A DNA stretch of 64,000 bases from Euryarchaeota archaeon TMED117 (GCA_002171315.2 NHFS02000013.1:1-64000); one strand, 5' to 3'. Shown: positions 46,163 through 55,551, counted from the first letter of the stretch. The notes: generated from the letters alone by a model not told the origin. Numbers and translations are program-made.

Positions 46163-47905
46163 TTATTCATGCATGAGTAAGAAATCATCTTTTCTGATGA
46201 TCGCATAACCAATGCGTTCGAGTTGAACAATTGTTCCAATTGGATATTGATGTTCCTCAACTTTACCCTGTATGTGTTCAATCTTCTCTTGAAGGGGAAG
46301 AGTAAGAGTCGCGTCTTTCGATGAATCAGTTGAAACCCAATGGATGATCGGTCGTCTGTCACTTCGAGAGGTCGAACCTAATTCACCACCCTCGTTAATA
46401 TCTGCAAATTCCTTTAATCGGTATGTCGTGTTCTGAGAATCTTCCATTTCAATTAATATCTGATTGCTATGCATAGCAATCTTTCTTTTACCCATTGATT
46501 CATGGTTTGGATGAACCGGCATTTCGATGACAGGGGGAATGTCTCCCTGAATGGTGACCTCAACAGGATTTCTTACGAAGGACAAGCGTGGAGCGTCGTC
46601 ATCAATACCTTTCGTATTGTGTGAGAAAAGCGTTGCTAAAGGTACTGAAATGTCTTTTTGGGTCACGCCCAGTTCAATCCAGAAATTTCGAAGAGCACCT
46701 GGTTGTATTCCTCGTAATTTGAGTCCCTGCAACGTAGGAAGTCTCGGATCATCCCACCCAGTGTACTCTCCATTTTCGATGGATGCTCTCATCTTCGAGG
46801 TGGAAAAGCCGCCCCATTCGTGAACTTTTACTCGTCCCCAGTATATTGTCTCAGGATATTCCCATCCAAAGTGTTCGTACAGGAGTGTTTGTTTACGTGT
46901 CGAATCCATGAGATCTTTCCCACGAACGATATGTGTCACGCCTTGAAGTTGGTCCTCCACCGCACTTTGGAAGTCCAATAATGGCCATACTCGATAAGTT
47001 GATCCAATCTGTGGTCTTGGATGAGGGTTCTTTTCTGTGTCTTGAATTCTCAATGCTGGCCAATCACGTAATGCTGGATTTTTCAGCGTCATATCGGTTT
47101 TTACACGAACTACAGCATCACCTGGTCGATATGAACCATCGAGCATGAAGTTCCATCCCTCTAGATTTTTCTCTACAGATTTGTCTCTACAGGGACAATT
47201 TTGTTTCGTTTCACGATATGTTCGGAAATCTTCAGCAGAGCATTGACAGATGTAACCAAACCCTTCATTCAACATACGTTCTGTGTGTTCATAATACAAT
47301 TGGATTCGATCACTTGCGATGACGATTCGATCCGCAGGACGCCCAAGGAGCCACTCCACTTCTTGTGGAATGATATCATAAGCATCTAACATTGGAGGCT
47401 TCACTGTCGTGTCTGTATCATCAAATCTGAGAATTAAGGTTCCTTTGTGTTCATGCGCATATGTGCCATTGATGACGACACCCCGGGCATGACCAAACGA
47501 GAGTGGACCATTTGGATTAGGGGCAAACCGAAGGACAATTTCCTTTCCTTCAGTATTTTTCAAAGGAGGTAGACCTTCTCTTCTTTCCTGCTTTTGACGA
47601 CCTTCAAGAAGATGAGGTGCTTCTTCGAGAAGAAGAGTTTCGATATGTTCTAGACCTTTTTCTTGAGCAAGCGAATTTGCTTTAGCAACAGATTGAGCCA
47701 CTAAAGGGCTAATTTGTCCACCATGTTGGCGAAGATCAGCACGTGTACTCATTATACGTCCAATAACTGAACCTGCAGCACCTTTTCCATCATATTCAAA
47801 TGCGTTTTGCAAGGAAAGATGCCAAATTAGATCTTCAGTCTCAGCATCTGGTGACCACGACATAAACTGGCCTGTCATCGTTGCTTCATGAACTCGTTGC
47901 TTCAT
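46163..47905 (-). CDS. gltX: Glutamyl-tRNA synthetase (archaeal type)
   Basis: 580 residues from ATG 47905, which overlaps the rnhB 3' end by 20 nt; ATG 47878 is equally possible because a 12-nt direct repeat duplicates this region. It is a class I enzyme with the HIGH-like RFAPNPNGPLSFGHARG and the KMSKS-like FSTSKMRASI. LRFDDTDTTVKPP is the typical glutamate-recognition block. The C-terminal half is the beta-barrel anticodon-binding domain of archaeal/eukaryotic GluRS and GlnRS. It charges tRNA(Glu) and, in archaea without GlnRS, also tRNA(Gln) for later amidation. The gene lies directly downstream of rnhB on the same strand. Confidence 0.93.
   Translation of the reverse strand: MKQRVHEATMTGQFMSWSPDAETEDLIWHLSLQNAFEYDGKGAAGSVIGRIMSTRADLRQHGGQISPLVAQSVAKANSLAQEKGLEHIETLLLEEAPHLLEGRQKQERREGLPPLKNTEGKEIVLRFAPNPNGPLSFGHARGVVINGTYAHEHKGTLILRFDDTDTTVKPPMLDAYDIIPQEVEWLLGRPADRIVIASDRIQLYYEHTERMLNEGFGYICQCSAEDFRTYRETKQNCPCRDKSVEKNLEGWNFMLDGSYRPGDAVVRVKTDMTLKNPALRDWPALRIQDTEKNPHPRPQIGSTYRVWPLLDFQSAVEDQLQGVTHIVRGKDLMDSTRKQTLLYEHFGWEYPETIYWGRVKVHEWGGFSTSKMRASIENGEYTGWDDPRLPTLQGLKLRGIQPGALRNFWIELGVTQKDISVPLATLFSHNTKGIDDDAPRLSFVRNPVEVTIQGDIPPVIEMPVHPNHESMGKRKIAMHSNQILIEMEDSQNTTYRLKEFADINEGGELGSTSRSDRRPIIHWVSTDSSKDATLTLPLQEKIEHIQGKVEEHQYPIGTIVQLERIGYAIIRKDDFLLMHE
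47878..47905 (-). repeat. 12-bp direct repeat at the rnhB stop / gltX start
   Basis: On the minus strand ATGAAGCAACGA occurs twice (47905-47894 and 47889-47878) with a 4-nt spacer. It covers the rnhB stop codon and duplicates a potential start for gltX. Only the first copy's ATG and the later ATG at 47878 are in the gltX frame; the second copy's own ATG reaches TGA after four codons. It looks like a small tandem duplication. Confidence 0.6.
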
Positions 47906-48638
47906 CTGGGTTGGAAAAGAGGTTTGGCCCAGAAAGTTCTCTTTTCGGCAGTGGAGATTCATAGTTCTTCAACCAGAATCGTTCCACAGTTGCCCAAGAC
48001 CAACGTATTTCTTCATGTATTCCATCTTCCCTAATCAAATCAGGTAATGCCTTTACTGTGTTCGGATCTGATGGATAACCGCTTCCAACAGGTTTGCCTA
48101 GTTCAGTAGCTATACGATCGATTTCCATATCTCGAACAACTTTGGCAAGAATCGATGCTCCTCCCACAATTCGATGGTTCGTATCTGCTTTATGTTCAGC
48201 AATCATTGTGGTTTTCATCCATGGCCAACCATTCAATCGTTCAGATATTCGATTTCTAAATCGTTCTTCGTTAACGTCACAAGCATCCAGTAAAATGTTG
48301 AGTTCCTTGTTGAATGTTTGTTGATGTCGATTAAGAATCGAAGCAAAAAGATCAACTTCCAAAATGTTCAGACCTTGGCCGTAAACTGCGGTATCGATTC
48401 GATTTGGTGGACAAACAATCGTTTCAGCATACCATCCTCTTTCTGATGCTTGCTTCTTCAACCAATCATAATGCAGTTTCCGTTTTGCATGGGTAAGATG
48501 TTTTGAATCCTCGATGTTTTGTTCTTCTAACATGAATTCATCATCTTTTGGTATTGACAAAAGGCCAACTACGAGCGGTCCGAGAACAGGTCCTCTTCCA
48601 GCCTCATCAACACCAACCAATCGCATGATATCCCTCAT
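47886..48638 (-). CDS. rnhB: Ribonuclease HII
   Basis: 250 residues; the second Met (48626) gives the usual MRLVGVDEAGRGP start, but the ATG at 48638 overlaps the upstream stop as ATGA. The catalytic acidic residues are in GVDEAGRGP, LLDACDVN and EHKADTNHRIVGGASILAK, with DSKHL also conserved. It nicks RNA in RNA-DNA hybrids, removes misincorporated ribonucleotides and clears Okazaki primers. It is coupled to an upstream surface-protein gene and followed by gltX. Confidence 0.95.
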   Translation of the reverse strand: MRDIMRLVGVDEAGRGPVLGPLVVGLLSIPKDDEFMLEEQNIEDSKHLTHAKRKLHYDWLKKQASERGWYAETIVCPPNRIDTAVYGQGLNILEVDLFASILNRHQQTFNKELNILLDACDVNEERFRNRISERLNGWPWMKTTMIAEHKADTNHRIVGGASILAKVVRDMEIDRIATELGKPVGSGYPSDPNTVKALPDLIREDGIHEEIRWSWATVERFWLKNYESPLPKRELSGPNLFSNPDEATSS

Positions 48639-51064
48639 AAATCGAATTCATCATTTTGTTTAGATTTTGGAGGCAAAGATGTTTCTTTGGCCTGCTTTCC
48701 AGATATGAGGTTTTGAGTATCATGTCGGATGGTACGTTCTGCTATATTTTGAACGGGACTCAAGTTTTGATTTTCAACGTGTTGGGTTGCAATTCCATCA
48801 GATTGTATTGCATGAGCAATCTCATCGATTTGGGCCTTCTGAGCTTCGAGTGCATGATGATCTAGAACCGTTGTAGCAACATTTCGAACATCTTCTGGAA
48901 GTGGTTCAAGCGCCTGCGAAGGGCCCTTTGATGAAGCCTTGAAAGCAGCTTCAAATTGTTCGGAAGATACTTGAGGACTCTCAGGAATCTGTGTTGCCGT
49001 GGTTTCTTTACGTTCAAATTTTTGCAGCCAATCCCCTTCTTCTTCAGGTTCTTGTTGCATGAGATTCTTCTGGAGGTTTTCCAGTTCCTTTCGCTGAATG
49101 CGATCACGTACTGCTTTGTTGAGGACTATTGAAGCGATTGCGACTGCTGCAATAACCAGCCACCATGCCATGAACAAATCAGTCACATCAGTTGCAAATT
49201 CTGAAAACGAGTATGAATCCTCTTCTTCTTCTGTAATCCAATTTTCACCTAAGAAATCGTACTCTATTGTATAGATAAATTCGGTTTCTGGATCAAATAC
49301 TGAACGAACAACAATGTCTAGGACAAGGGTTCCATTCGTTATTTGTTTTGTTGGAACATCTGCAGTCCCTCTTATTGTAAAGTTTGAATCCCGAGATAAT
49401 CCTTCGATTTCAAAAGTTCTTGGATATTCAACACCATCTTCCACAATGGCTCCATCTGGAGGATTGAATCCCATGTCAGTTGAATGCGAGGATCGGAGTT
49501 GAACAATCAGTCCATCATTCAAGTTTCCATCATTTCGCAATCGGACTGAAAAACTCAATGTATCTGTGGAATCAACTTCTGAATTAGCATCCAAAAATGC
49601 CCAGTTTACATTTGGTCCAACAAGGACCTCAATTTCATAGGTATTAATGGCAGAACCGCCTTCAAATATCATTTGAAACTCAACCTTTCCTTGGGTATAT
49701 GCAGTAGCATTTTCATCGATGTTGATTTGAAGAACATCTTCTGTTGTACTTCCATATCGAGGTATGGTGATTATATCCAAAGCAATGTCCACAGATGACA
49801 CAAAATCTGGATAAGAAAGAACCTCGATTTGGAACTGATCATTGTAGTTTCCTTTATTCTGAATTTCAAGAGTTGCATAACATGAATCACCTGGTTGAAG
49901 ATACAAGCAATCGGTTGGCAGTATGTTTTCTTCAACACTACGAATCCAATCGATTTCAGTTTGAGCAGTCTTTTGCACAGTACGGAAAGGGAAATTCGTC
50001 GGGTTGATGAATAAATCAACGGCTAATGTTCCACCTGTTTGTAAAGGAGCTTCGACACCGATTTGTATCGTTCTTGTTTCATTGGGAAATAAAATCGTAT
50101 CTTCAAAGGCGTTGAATAGAGCAACAGTCCACCCATCGATTGACAGTCTATCCGACTTCTCAAGTTGTTTAGTTGCTCCATCAATGACGATATTTCCGAG
50201 CATCATTGAAATCGTATCAGGCGTATTGCCAGTATTACGTACGATGACATCGATACGGTCATTACCTCCGGGATCAAGAGTTACATTTGATTCGACAGAA
50301 TCAATACTTACATTTCTATAAGCAGTGATTTCAAGAGAAAATTCCCATGTGATAACTGCATAATCAAGCCCAGAAGTTCCTGTTAAAATGAATGTTGGGC
50401 CTTCATATGCAAGAGGGGCACCATCGATCACAACCGGTGCTTCAACCCAAATACGAACAAAATCCATTGTATTTGGTAAGAGAGTCAACATAGAATCTTC
50501 ACCTTGAATCTCATCCATATTCCAGCCCCAATTCCAATTCGATGTCGTTTGAATACTGAATGTAATATCATCCTGTAGTGAAGCATTACTCGTAATATTT
50601 GTCGCTACATTTGTTGTAATTCCAGGGTCGATGACAAAGGTAGATGATTGTGTATTTCCGAATTGGATTGCAGAAGGTGTGGTGATTTGTGTTGTAACAT
50701 TTAGGTAAAAGGTATGATTATCCGATAGGTCAACTATTGAAATTGCTAATGTTTCATTTACACACGATGTCGATTGGGGCAATGTCATTGTCCACAAAAA
50801 TCGATTTGTTTCTCCTGGAGCAAACACAATCTCTTGACCGTTACCGGAAAAAGAGGCTTGGACGTTTAATTGCAATTGGAGTTTCAATGTCGTTGAATCT
50901 TCTCCAAAGTACTCGACATCGGCATATTGTTGCACTGTATCTCCTGGATATGCTACATAGTGTTGCATAGGTGTTATCTCTACGCGGGAATCTGTATCTG
51001 CAATAACAACGTATGGCATTGTTAGTATGAACAACAGTGCGAAGGCAATGCATTTGTTGTTCAT
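48635..51064 (-). CDS. Type I membrane surface protein with NEW3/CARDB-like modules, unknown
   Basis: 809 residues from ATG 51064, which yields a clean signal peptide (NNKCIAFALLFILTMPYVVIA); the frame is open further upstream without a plausible start. The exterior has four or five beta-sandwich modules with the NEW3/CARDB-like phrase VRNTGNTPDTI or IQNKGNYNDQF. One helix (MAWWLVIAAVAIASIVL) leads to a polar, Gln/Glu-rich cytoplasmic tail of about 160 residues. The gene overlaps rnhB by 4 nt. The modules suggest a scaffold or adhesin; no enzyme motif was found. Confidence 0.7.
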   Translation of the reverse strand: MNNKCIAFALLFILTMPYVVIADTDSRVEITPMQHYVAYPGDTVQQYADVEYFGEDSTTLKLQLQLNVQASFSGNGQEIVFAPGETNRFLWTMTLPQSTSCVNETLAISIVDLSDNHTFYLNVTTQITTPSAIQFGNTQSSTFVIDPGITTNVATNITSNASLQDDITFSIQTTSNWNWGWNMDEIQGEDSMLTLLPNTMDFVRIWVEAPVVIDGAPLAYEGPTFILTGTSGLDYAVITWEFSLEITAYRNVSIDSVESNVTLDPGGNDRIDVIVRNTGNTPDTISMMLGNIVIDGATKQLEKSDRLSIDGWTVALFNAFEDTILFPNETRTIQIGVEAPLQTGGTLAVDLFINPTNFPFRTVQKTAQTEIDWIRSVEENILPTDCLYLQPGDSCYATLEIQNKGNYNDQFQIEVLSYPDFVSSVDIALDIITIPRYGSTTEDVLQINIDENATAYTQGKVEFQMIFEGGSAINTYEIEVLVGPNVNWAFLDANSEVDSTDTLSFSVRLRNDGNLNDGLIVQLRSSHSTDMGFNPPDGAIVEDGVEYPRTFEIEGLSRDSNFTIRGTADVPTKQITNGTLVLDIVVRSVFDPETEFIYTIEYDFLGENWITEEEEDSYSFSEFATDVTDLFMAWWLVIAAVAIASIVLNKAVRDRIQRKELENLQKNLMQQEPEEEGDWLQKFERKETTATQIPESPQVSSEQFEAAFKASSKGPSQALEPLPEDVRNVATTVLDHHALEAQKAQIDEIAHAIQSDGIATQHVENQNLSPVQNIAERTIRHDTQNLISGKQAKETSLPPKSKQNDEFDL

Positions 51065-51155
51065 GTCTGTGCTATGACCTATGGGATTTGAAGCACACGG
51101 CAAGATGTTCACATCAATTCCAAAGTAATATGAATCAAAATTGATAGGGCCGTTT
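51065..51155. promoter_or_regulatory. Divergent promoter region
   Basis: This 91-nt gap separates a minus-strand surface gene (ATG 51064) from a plus-strand small gene (ATG 51156). It must hold both promoters. AT-rich stretches such as AAGTAATATGAATCAAAATTG (within 51123-51143) are candidate box A positions for the plus-strand gene. The precise elements cannot be assigned by eye. Confidence 0.35.
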
Positions 51156-51524
51156 ATGCCTCCATTTTGGCCTTTTAAGCGTTCAAAAAATAAATCAGTA
51201 GAACTTGAAGAAGAAGCTCCAGAAGCAATTGTGTATCGTAAAAACGAAGAGGTACACACAGAAAAACATGCTAAATCCGTTGAAAGAAACGATGCAGCAT
51301 ACAAAGACGCACTCGCATTGTTTGGTGGTGGTGATACAACCGTTACGGCATCAACTAATGTGGCCGATCAATACGATGGAGTTGCAGATAATGATGATTC
51401 AGAGGCTCATGCCGAATGGTTTCATCACACAGATGGCTATCATTACCAAAAGAAATCAGACGGTAGTTTTCTTCCAACACCCCATCTGAAACAAGCAGAC
51501 GGCTCGTATGTTCCATATTCTTAA
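51156..51524 (+). CDS. Small acidic protein with DGSY-type C-terminal motif, unknown
   Basis: 122 residues from ATG 51156; a TTG at 51141 would add five residues. It begins MPPFWPFKRSKNK, then an acidic, probably helical segment. The C-terminal part has two similar units: HTDGYHYQKKSDGSFLP and HLKQADGSYVP, with aromatic and DGS residues conserved between them. There is no signal peptide or helix. It stands alone on the plus strand within a minus-strand block, and its 3' end overlaps the convergent SRAP gene by 4 nt. No family is recognised. Confidence 0.55.
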   Translation: MPPFWPFKRSKNKSVELEEEAPEAIVYRKNEEVHTEKHAKSVERNDAAYKDALALFGGGDTTVTASTNVADQYDGVADNDDSEAHAEWFHHTDGYHYQKKSDGSFLPTPHLKQADGSYVPYS

Positions 51525-52150
51525 TCGAATAATGTTCGTATTGGACTAGTAAGTCCCACACCTTTTGCAGTGGTTGAATTTACTTTTCGATCAACTGGAT
51601 GGACATTAATCGGCAAAGAGATGTTCTCGAATGTCCCGTTTTCCAGCCAGTTGTTCACAGAACCTTCTGGAACAAGCAGAGGCATTCTTTCATGAATATG
51701 AGAGATTGAATCATGAGATGTTGTTGTCAAAATACAAAAGGTTCTCTTTGTTTGGTTTCCATCGACCCAATCATCGTAAATCCCTGCGAAGAAAATTGTA
51801 TCATTTCCCTCAGATTGATGATAGAATGGTACTTTTCCATTAGGTGTCGTTTTCCATTCATACCAACCATTCGCAGGTATAAGACAACGTCTTCTTTGAA
51901 ATGAATCACGAAACATTGGTTTTTCAGATACAGTTTCAAATCGTGCATTGATGGGTTCCATCGAACTTTTTTTACTCCAAGATGGTCGAAATCCCCACTT
52001 CATTGATGTGATATTATGGCCCTCATTTTCCATCGTAAGGCAATGAACATTGTCTTGTGGCGATATGTTGTAATTTGGCTCAATATTAGGAGGTTTAGCC
52101 GTCACAACATCTGGCCATTGCTCTCCATCGAAAGCAAATCTTCCACACAT
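51521..52150 (-). CDS. SRAP-domain protein (HMCES/YedK family)
   Basis: 209 residues. The invariant Cys2 directly follows Met1 (MCGRFAF). The other active-site features are present: the Asn in EPNYNISPQD, the Glu in PANGWYEWK and the His in HIHERMP. SRAP proteins form a covalent thiazolidine link with abasic sites in single-stranded DNA and so protect replication forks. It is a cytoplasmic, single-domain protein of normal length. The gene follows pheT on the same strand after 9 nt. Confidence 0.92.
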   Translation of the reverse strand: MCGRFAFDGEQWPDVVTAKPPNIEPNYNISPQDNVHCLTMENEGHNITSMKWGFRPSWSKKSSMEPINARFETVSEKPMFRDSFQRRRCLIPANGWYEWKTTPNGKVPFYHQSEGNDTIFFAGIYDDWVDGNQTKRTFCILTTTSHDSISHIHERMPLLVPEGSVNNWLENGTFENISLPINVHPVDRKVNSTTAKGVGLTSPIRTLFD

Positions 52151-52159
52151 AGAATTACC

Positions 52160-53905
52160 TCATACTGGGTCGATAAGACATCGGTTTAAGCCATCGACAT
52201 CAAACTCAGCAGCATTCATTGGGACAAGTAATTCGAATGTTTGGCCAATCGAGGGGTCTATCTCTCCAAAGCATCCAACCCATTCACCTTTGATGAGTAC
52301 CTTTGCAGCCCGACCAGCCAGCCAAGGGCCTTCATTGTCAGGAAGTGGTTCAATTTTTACTTCTGATGCACCCATATCTCTCAGGAAGGCTTGAATTCTT
52401 CCACGAATTGCGGCAAATCCACCGCTCTTTTCTGCGGTGATGAATGCGAGACGTTGTGTGTTTTTATGGTCTCGAACAACGGTCCCTAATTCGTAAACAG
52501 ATTGTGGGAGATCATGGTGACGATTTGTTGCTAAAAGTTTCAACAGTCCAGGAAGTAAGAACTGTCGCATCATCGTGTGCTCTTGCGTGATTGGATTGGT
52601 AATCTGCGTTATTTCATTGGTTGGAATCCACCGCATTCTCTCAAACTGATCGAATTCATTTGATAATGTAAGTGATTGAATTTGCATAAAACCCATGCCT
52701 TGCATGGACGTTCTGATTCTTCTTCGAAGATGTTCATCCTCTCTTGGAATAGCATTCATTGGAGCACGGGGTACATCTTCTCCTAAGTCTTCAAAACCAT
52801 GTCCAATAGCGAGGTCTTCGACGATATCTACTGGATGTAAGATATCAAATCTCCAGCGAGGCATTTCGAAAAGAAGCATGTTTTCGCCATCGTGCGCAAA
52901 CTGCATTGAATTTCCCTCCTGAATTTCTTCAGGTCTTGCGAGGTCTCTTCCTACGAAGTTCCCACCCATTCGTGCAATGGATTGTTCCATTTCCTCATCT
53001 GTTAATTCTCTTCCTAGTATTGTTTTAACCAGACGCTCAGGTATTCGGTGTTCAACTGGGGTCCAATTGGGAAGAACTTCTTCGTTACCGTCGCAATCGG
53101 TGAGTTTCACAGATTGAATTTCACCTCCACGCTGTTTGGCTTGTAATGCAACCAACATAAGGCATGATTCGCAGGCTCTTCTATCCCATCCGGTAACATC
53201 AATGAACAAATCCCGAGTACCCGAATGCACTGTTGTGTGAGCTCCATTAATGATTGGAGGGAATGATAATACTGAGCCAGAGGCATCTTCGATAATCGGT
53301 ACCATGCTCATTCCATCGAGAAGATGTGCGTAATCGATGCCCTTGGGATGCTCTGTGAGTATTGATTCAATATCCATTTCAGTCTGATTTGCTAATGGTA
53401 TGAATGAATGTGACCTGGGGACAGCTCTCACCTTGAATGGTGCTTTGATCGATTTGAGATCGTGAACGCCAATACTCGCTCTTCTTCTTCCACGGCCTAA
53501 AGCAAAGTGTAACTTTTCTTGATGATCCATGAGATTTTTTATGAATGAATCCATTTCATCATCATCCTTCATTTGAATTCCTTTCACAACAGCACCGAGA
53601 ATGATAGGCCGTATTGTTTTCAATTCAGAATCAACGCTGATATGGATTCCACTATCTGTCAATGATTCTCGTTCCAATGTTGCCTTGTTATGCAGAAAAG
53701 CCCTCATGGCAACTGAAAGTGTTTCACCACTCAATAAATCAGGACGGTCGGGAAATATCTCGATATCCAATGTCTCTTCATTGCACGTATCTATGTCAGT
53801 ACCCAGTAACGGAAGTCTGTGATCGACATCTTCGATATCATGCGAGCAGCCATGGTCAGACATTAATTGGGCCAAGAGACTTTGTTCAACAGATATTGTT
53901 GGCAT
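52160..53905 (-). CDS. pheT: Phenylalanyl-tRNA synthetase beta subunit
   Basis: 581 residues from ATG 53905, with GGTGA four bases upstream; an extended frame to 53971 would overlap the neighbouring gene. It begins PTISVEQSLLAQL and has the B1-type IEIFPDRPDLLSGETL block, the B3/B4 region with DVTGWDRRACESC, the B5 domain (LPNWTPVEHRIPERL) and the class II-like core (MPRWRFDILHPVDIVEDLAIGHG). The length fits the short archaeal/eukaryotic form; bacterial PheT is about 800 residues. The catalytic pheS subunit is not in the window. Confidence 0.93.
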   Translation of the reverse strand: MPTISVEQSLLAQLMSDHGCSHDIEDVDHRLPLLGTDIDTCNEETLDIEIFPDRPDLLSGETLSVAMRAFLHNKATLERESLTDSGIHISVDSELKTIRPIILGAVVKGIQMKDDDEMDSFIKNLMDHQEKLHFALGRGRRRASIGVHDLKSIKAPFKVRAVPRSHSFIPLANQTEMDIESILTEHPKGIDYAHLLDGMSMVPIIEDASGSVLSFPPIINGAHTTVHSGTRDLFIDVTGWDRRACESCLMLVALQAKQRGGEIQSVKLTDCDGNEEVLPNWTPVEHRIPERLVKTILGRELTDEEMEQSIARMGGNFVGRDLARPEEIQEGNSMQFAHDGENMLLFEMPRWRFDILHPVDIVEDLAIGHGFEDLGEDVPRAPMNAIPREDEHLRRRIRTSMQGMGFMQIQSLTLSNEFDQFERMRWIPTNEITQITNPITQEHTMMRQFLLPGLLKLLATNRHHDLPQSVYELGTVVRDHKNTQRLAFITAEKSGGFAAIRGRIQAFLRDMGASEVKIEPLPDNEGPWLAGRAAKVLIKGEWVGCFGEIDPSIGQTFELLVPMNAAEFDVDGLNRCLIDPV

Positions 53906-53915
53906 ACTATCACCC

Positions 53916-55535
53916 TTAACGTGCAAACCAATGCGGTAGTGGACGCTCATAACCAGACATTCGTAGTCCACTAACTGAAGCAGTATCGTGGTCCAATGCT
54001 CTTAGATGTGAGCGTTGTAAGATGTCTATTGAATCGAGGCCCAAATTTCGGAGAGTGTTTTGAAGATCAATGGTCAGTCCTTGCAACCAATATTCAATAT
54101 CGTCAATTTCAAGCATGGGCGGTTCTGTAATGACGAAATCAGCACCAGCACATCGGGCTACAACGACATCATGTGCATCCGAAGTGAAACCAAATTCAAG
54201 TGCAGTAATTACGGATGTTTTATCCAATTCATTCTTTTTGGAGCGGCCCATAATCGGTAAGGTTGCGGCTTCAGGCGTCCCAGATCCATCTTCGATTCGT
54301 GAAATTGCTGCCTGAACCTCATGGTATGCTGAAGATTGATGATGTGACTGAATTCTGGATATTCCTTGCAACGTCATGATTGGAGACTGTGTCGTCATAA
54401 GAGTTCGAATTGCTACGAGCAATCCATCGATCTCTTCTGGATTCATCGAAGGCAAACTGTCCATGTCTATACAAACACCTGATACTACAGGAGCGGTTGA
54501 AATTAAATTGCAAAGCGATTGAAGGTTAAGTTGCACGATGTCAATAGGACGTGGGTTTTCGATAACTAAGAATGGCTGACTTTGGATCCGAGTTAATCTA
54601 CCCGAACTGTTGTCTTCAGTGCGCAGTAAGTTTCCATCAGGAATGCGTGGTAGAATTGGAATTGGTAACATTATAGCAGGTGCTTCCTCCTCAGTACCTG
54701 GGATGAAAGCAACTGTGTCAACAGGATGGTTCTCAATCAGAGTTTGCTCACCCATCGGTACGAGGCCAATTGTGGATAAATCCCCTGATGAGACATGATT
54801 TGACTGTACTTCTAATCCAATTTCGTCATTTGGCTCGAGGCAGAGTGCATCGTCTGATAAGACGGTGTCATAATCTAATAGGATAGAATTTATTTCTTTC
54901 AATTCTTTTGCTTTTAGTGGACGAAGACTGATGCCAAGAGGTGGTGTTGGACAGCGCCCTTCGATGATAATCCGACCGCCTTTCATTGCAATTCCAACAT
55001 CCTCTTCTACATCGCCTTGAATGATGATGAGTCCTCCAGTCATTCCGTTTCCAAGTCGGCTTCCGACTTGTCCCTGAACAAAGATGGTTCCTTCTGACAT
55101 GAACATGCCAAGATCTGTATCTGCACCTTCTGAGCCAACAAGCGTTCCTTCTTGCATCATGAATCCACCACAACGACCAATGAAACCAGTACATGTGACT
55201 GTGCTACCGTTGTTGTATGCTCCGAAGAATGAGCCAACTTCGCCTTCGACATTGAATCTACCACCTGCTCCAAATGGAGATGTCCATGATCCGAGTTTTC
55301 CAAGAGCCTTGATTCGTGCTCCTTCGGGAATACCAGGACATAATCCGACTTCACCATTCTTAGGAACTTCTTCACCAGAGCCGGTCCAACCGATTCGTAG
55401 GAGTGCGTTTTGCTCTACGGCCGCTTTTAGCCGTGGCAAAAATTTCGCATTGATACTCATAGAGCGTTCAACAACATCCTGGGCTCCCGCCATGTTCCTA
55501 TGGCGGTGAATGTCGGTCAAATAACCTCGCGTCAT
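53916..55535 (-). CDS. GXGXG-domain protein fused to a degenerate glutamate-synthase-like domain
   Basis: 539 residues. Residues about 60-205 form the GXGXG beta-helix (GFIGRCGGFMM, MFMSEGTIFVQG, GGLIIIQGDVEEDVGIAMKG), as in the C-terminal domain of glutamate synthase (GltB/GltB3) and FwdC. After a linker, residues about 310-539 resemble the C-terminal half of the FMN-binding synthase domain. The ending (DILQRSHLRALDHDTASVSG) is like archaeal GltB2. However, the Cys-rich 3Fe-4S segment and the FMN-site blocks expected there are absent. It is probably not a functional glutamate synthase alone; it might be a regulator or a subunit. ATGs at 55493 and 55460 are alternative starts. TATA-like AAAAATACG sits about 20 nt upstream of ATG 55535, which would give a leaderless mRNA. 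Confidence 0.7.
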   Translation of the reverse strand: MTRGYLTDIHRHRNMAGAQDVVERSMSINAKFLPRLKAAVEQNALLRIGWTGSGEEVPKNGEVGLCPGIPEGARIKALGKLGSWTSPFGAGGRFNVEGEVGSFFGAYNNGSTVTCTGFIGRCGGFMMQEGTLVGSEGADTDLGMFMSEGTIFVQGQVGSRLGNGMTGGLIIIQGDVEEDVGIAMKGGRIIIEGRCPTPPLGISLRPLKAKELKEINSILLDYDTVLSDDALCLEPNDEIGLEVQSNHVSSGDLSTIGLVPMGEQTLIENHPVDTVAFIPGTEEEAPAIMLPIPILPRIPDGNLLRTEDNSSGRLTRIQSQPFLVIENPRPIDIVQLNLQSLCNLISTAPVVSGVCIDMDSLPSMNPEEIDGLLVAIRTLMTTQSPIMTLQGISRIQSHHQSSAYHEVQAAISRIEDGSGTPEAATLPIMGRSKKNELDKTSVITALEFGFTSDAHDVVVARCAGADFVITEPPMLEIDDIEYWLQGLTIDLQNTLRNLGLDSIDILQRSHLRALDHDTASVSGLRMSGYERPLPHWFAR

Positions 55536-55551
55536 TGAGATTGGTTTTTAT

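Noticed and set aside
53916..55535. Reading the GXGXG protein as formylmethanofuran dehydrogenase subunit C (FwdC)
   Set aside because: FwdC is a single GXGXG domain of about 270 residues with methanogenesis genes nearby. Here the C-terminal part resembles glutamate synthase and no such genes are present.
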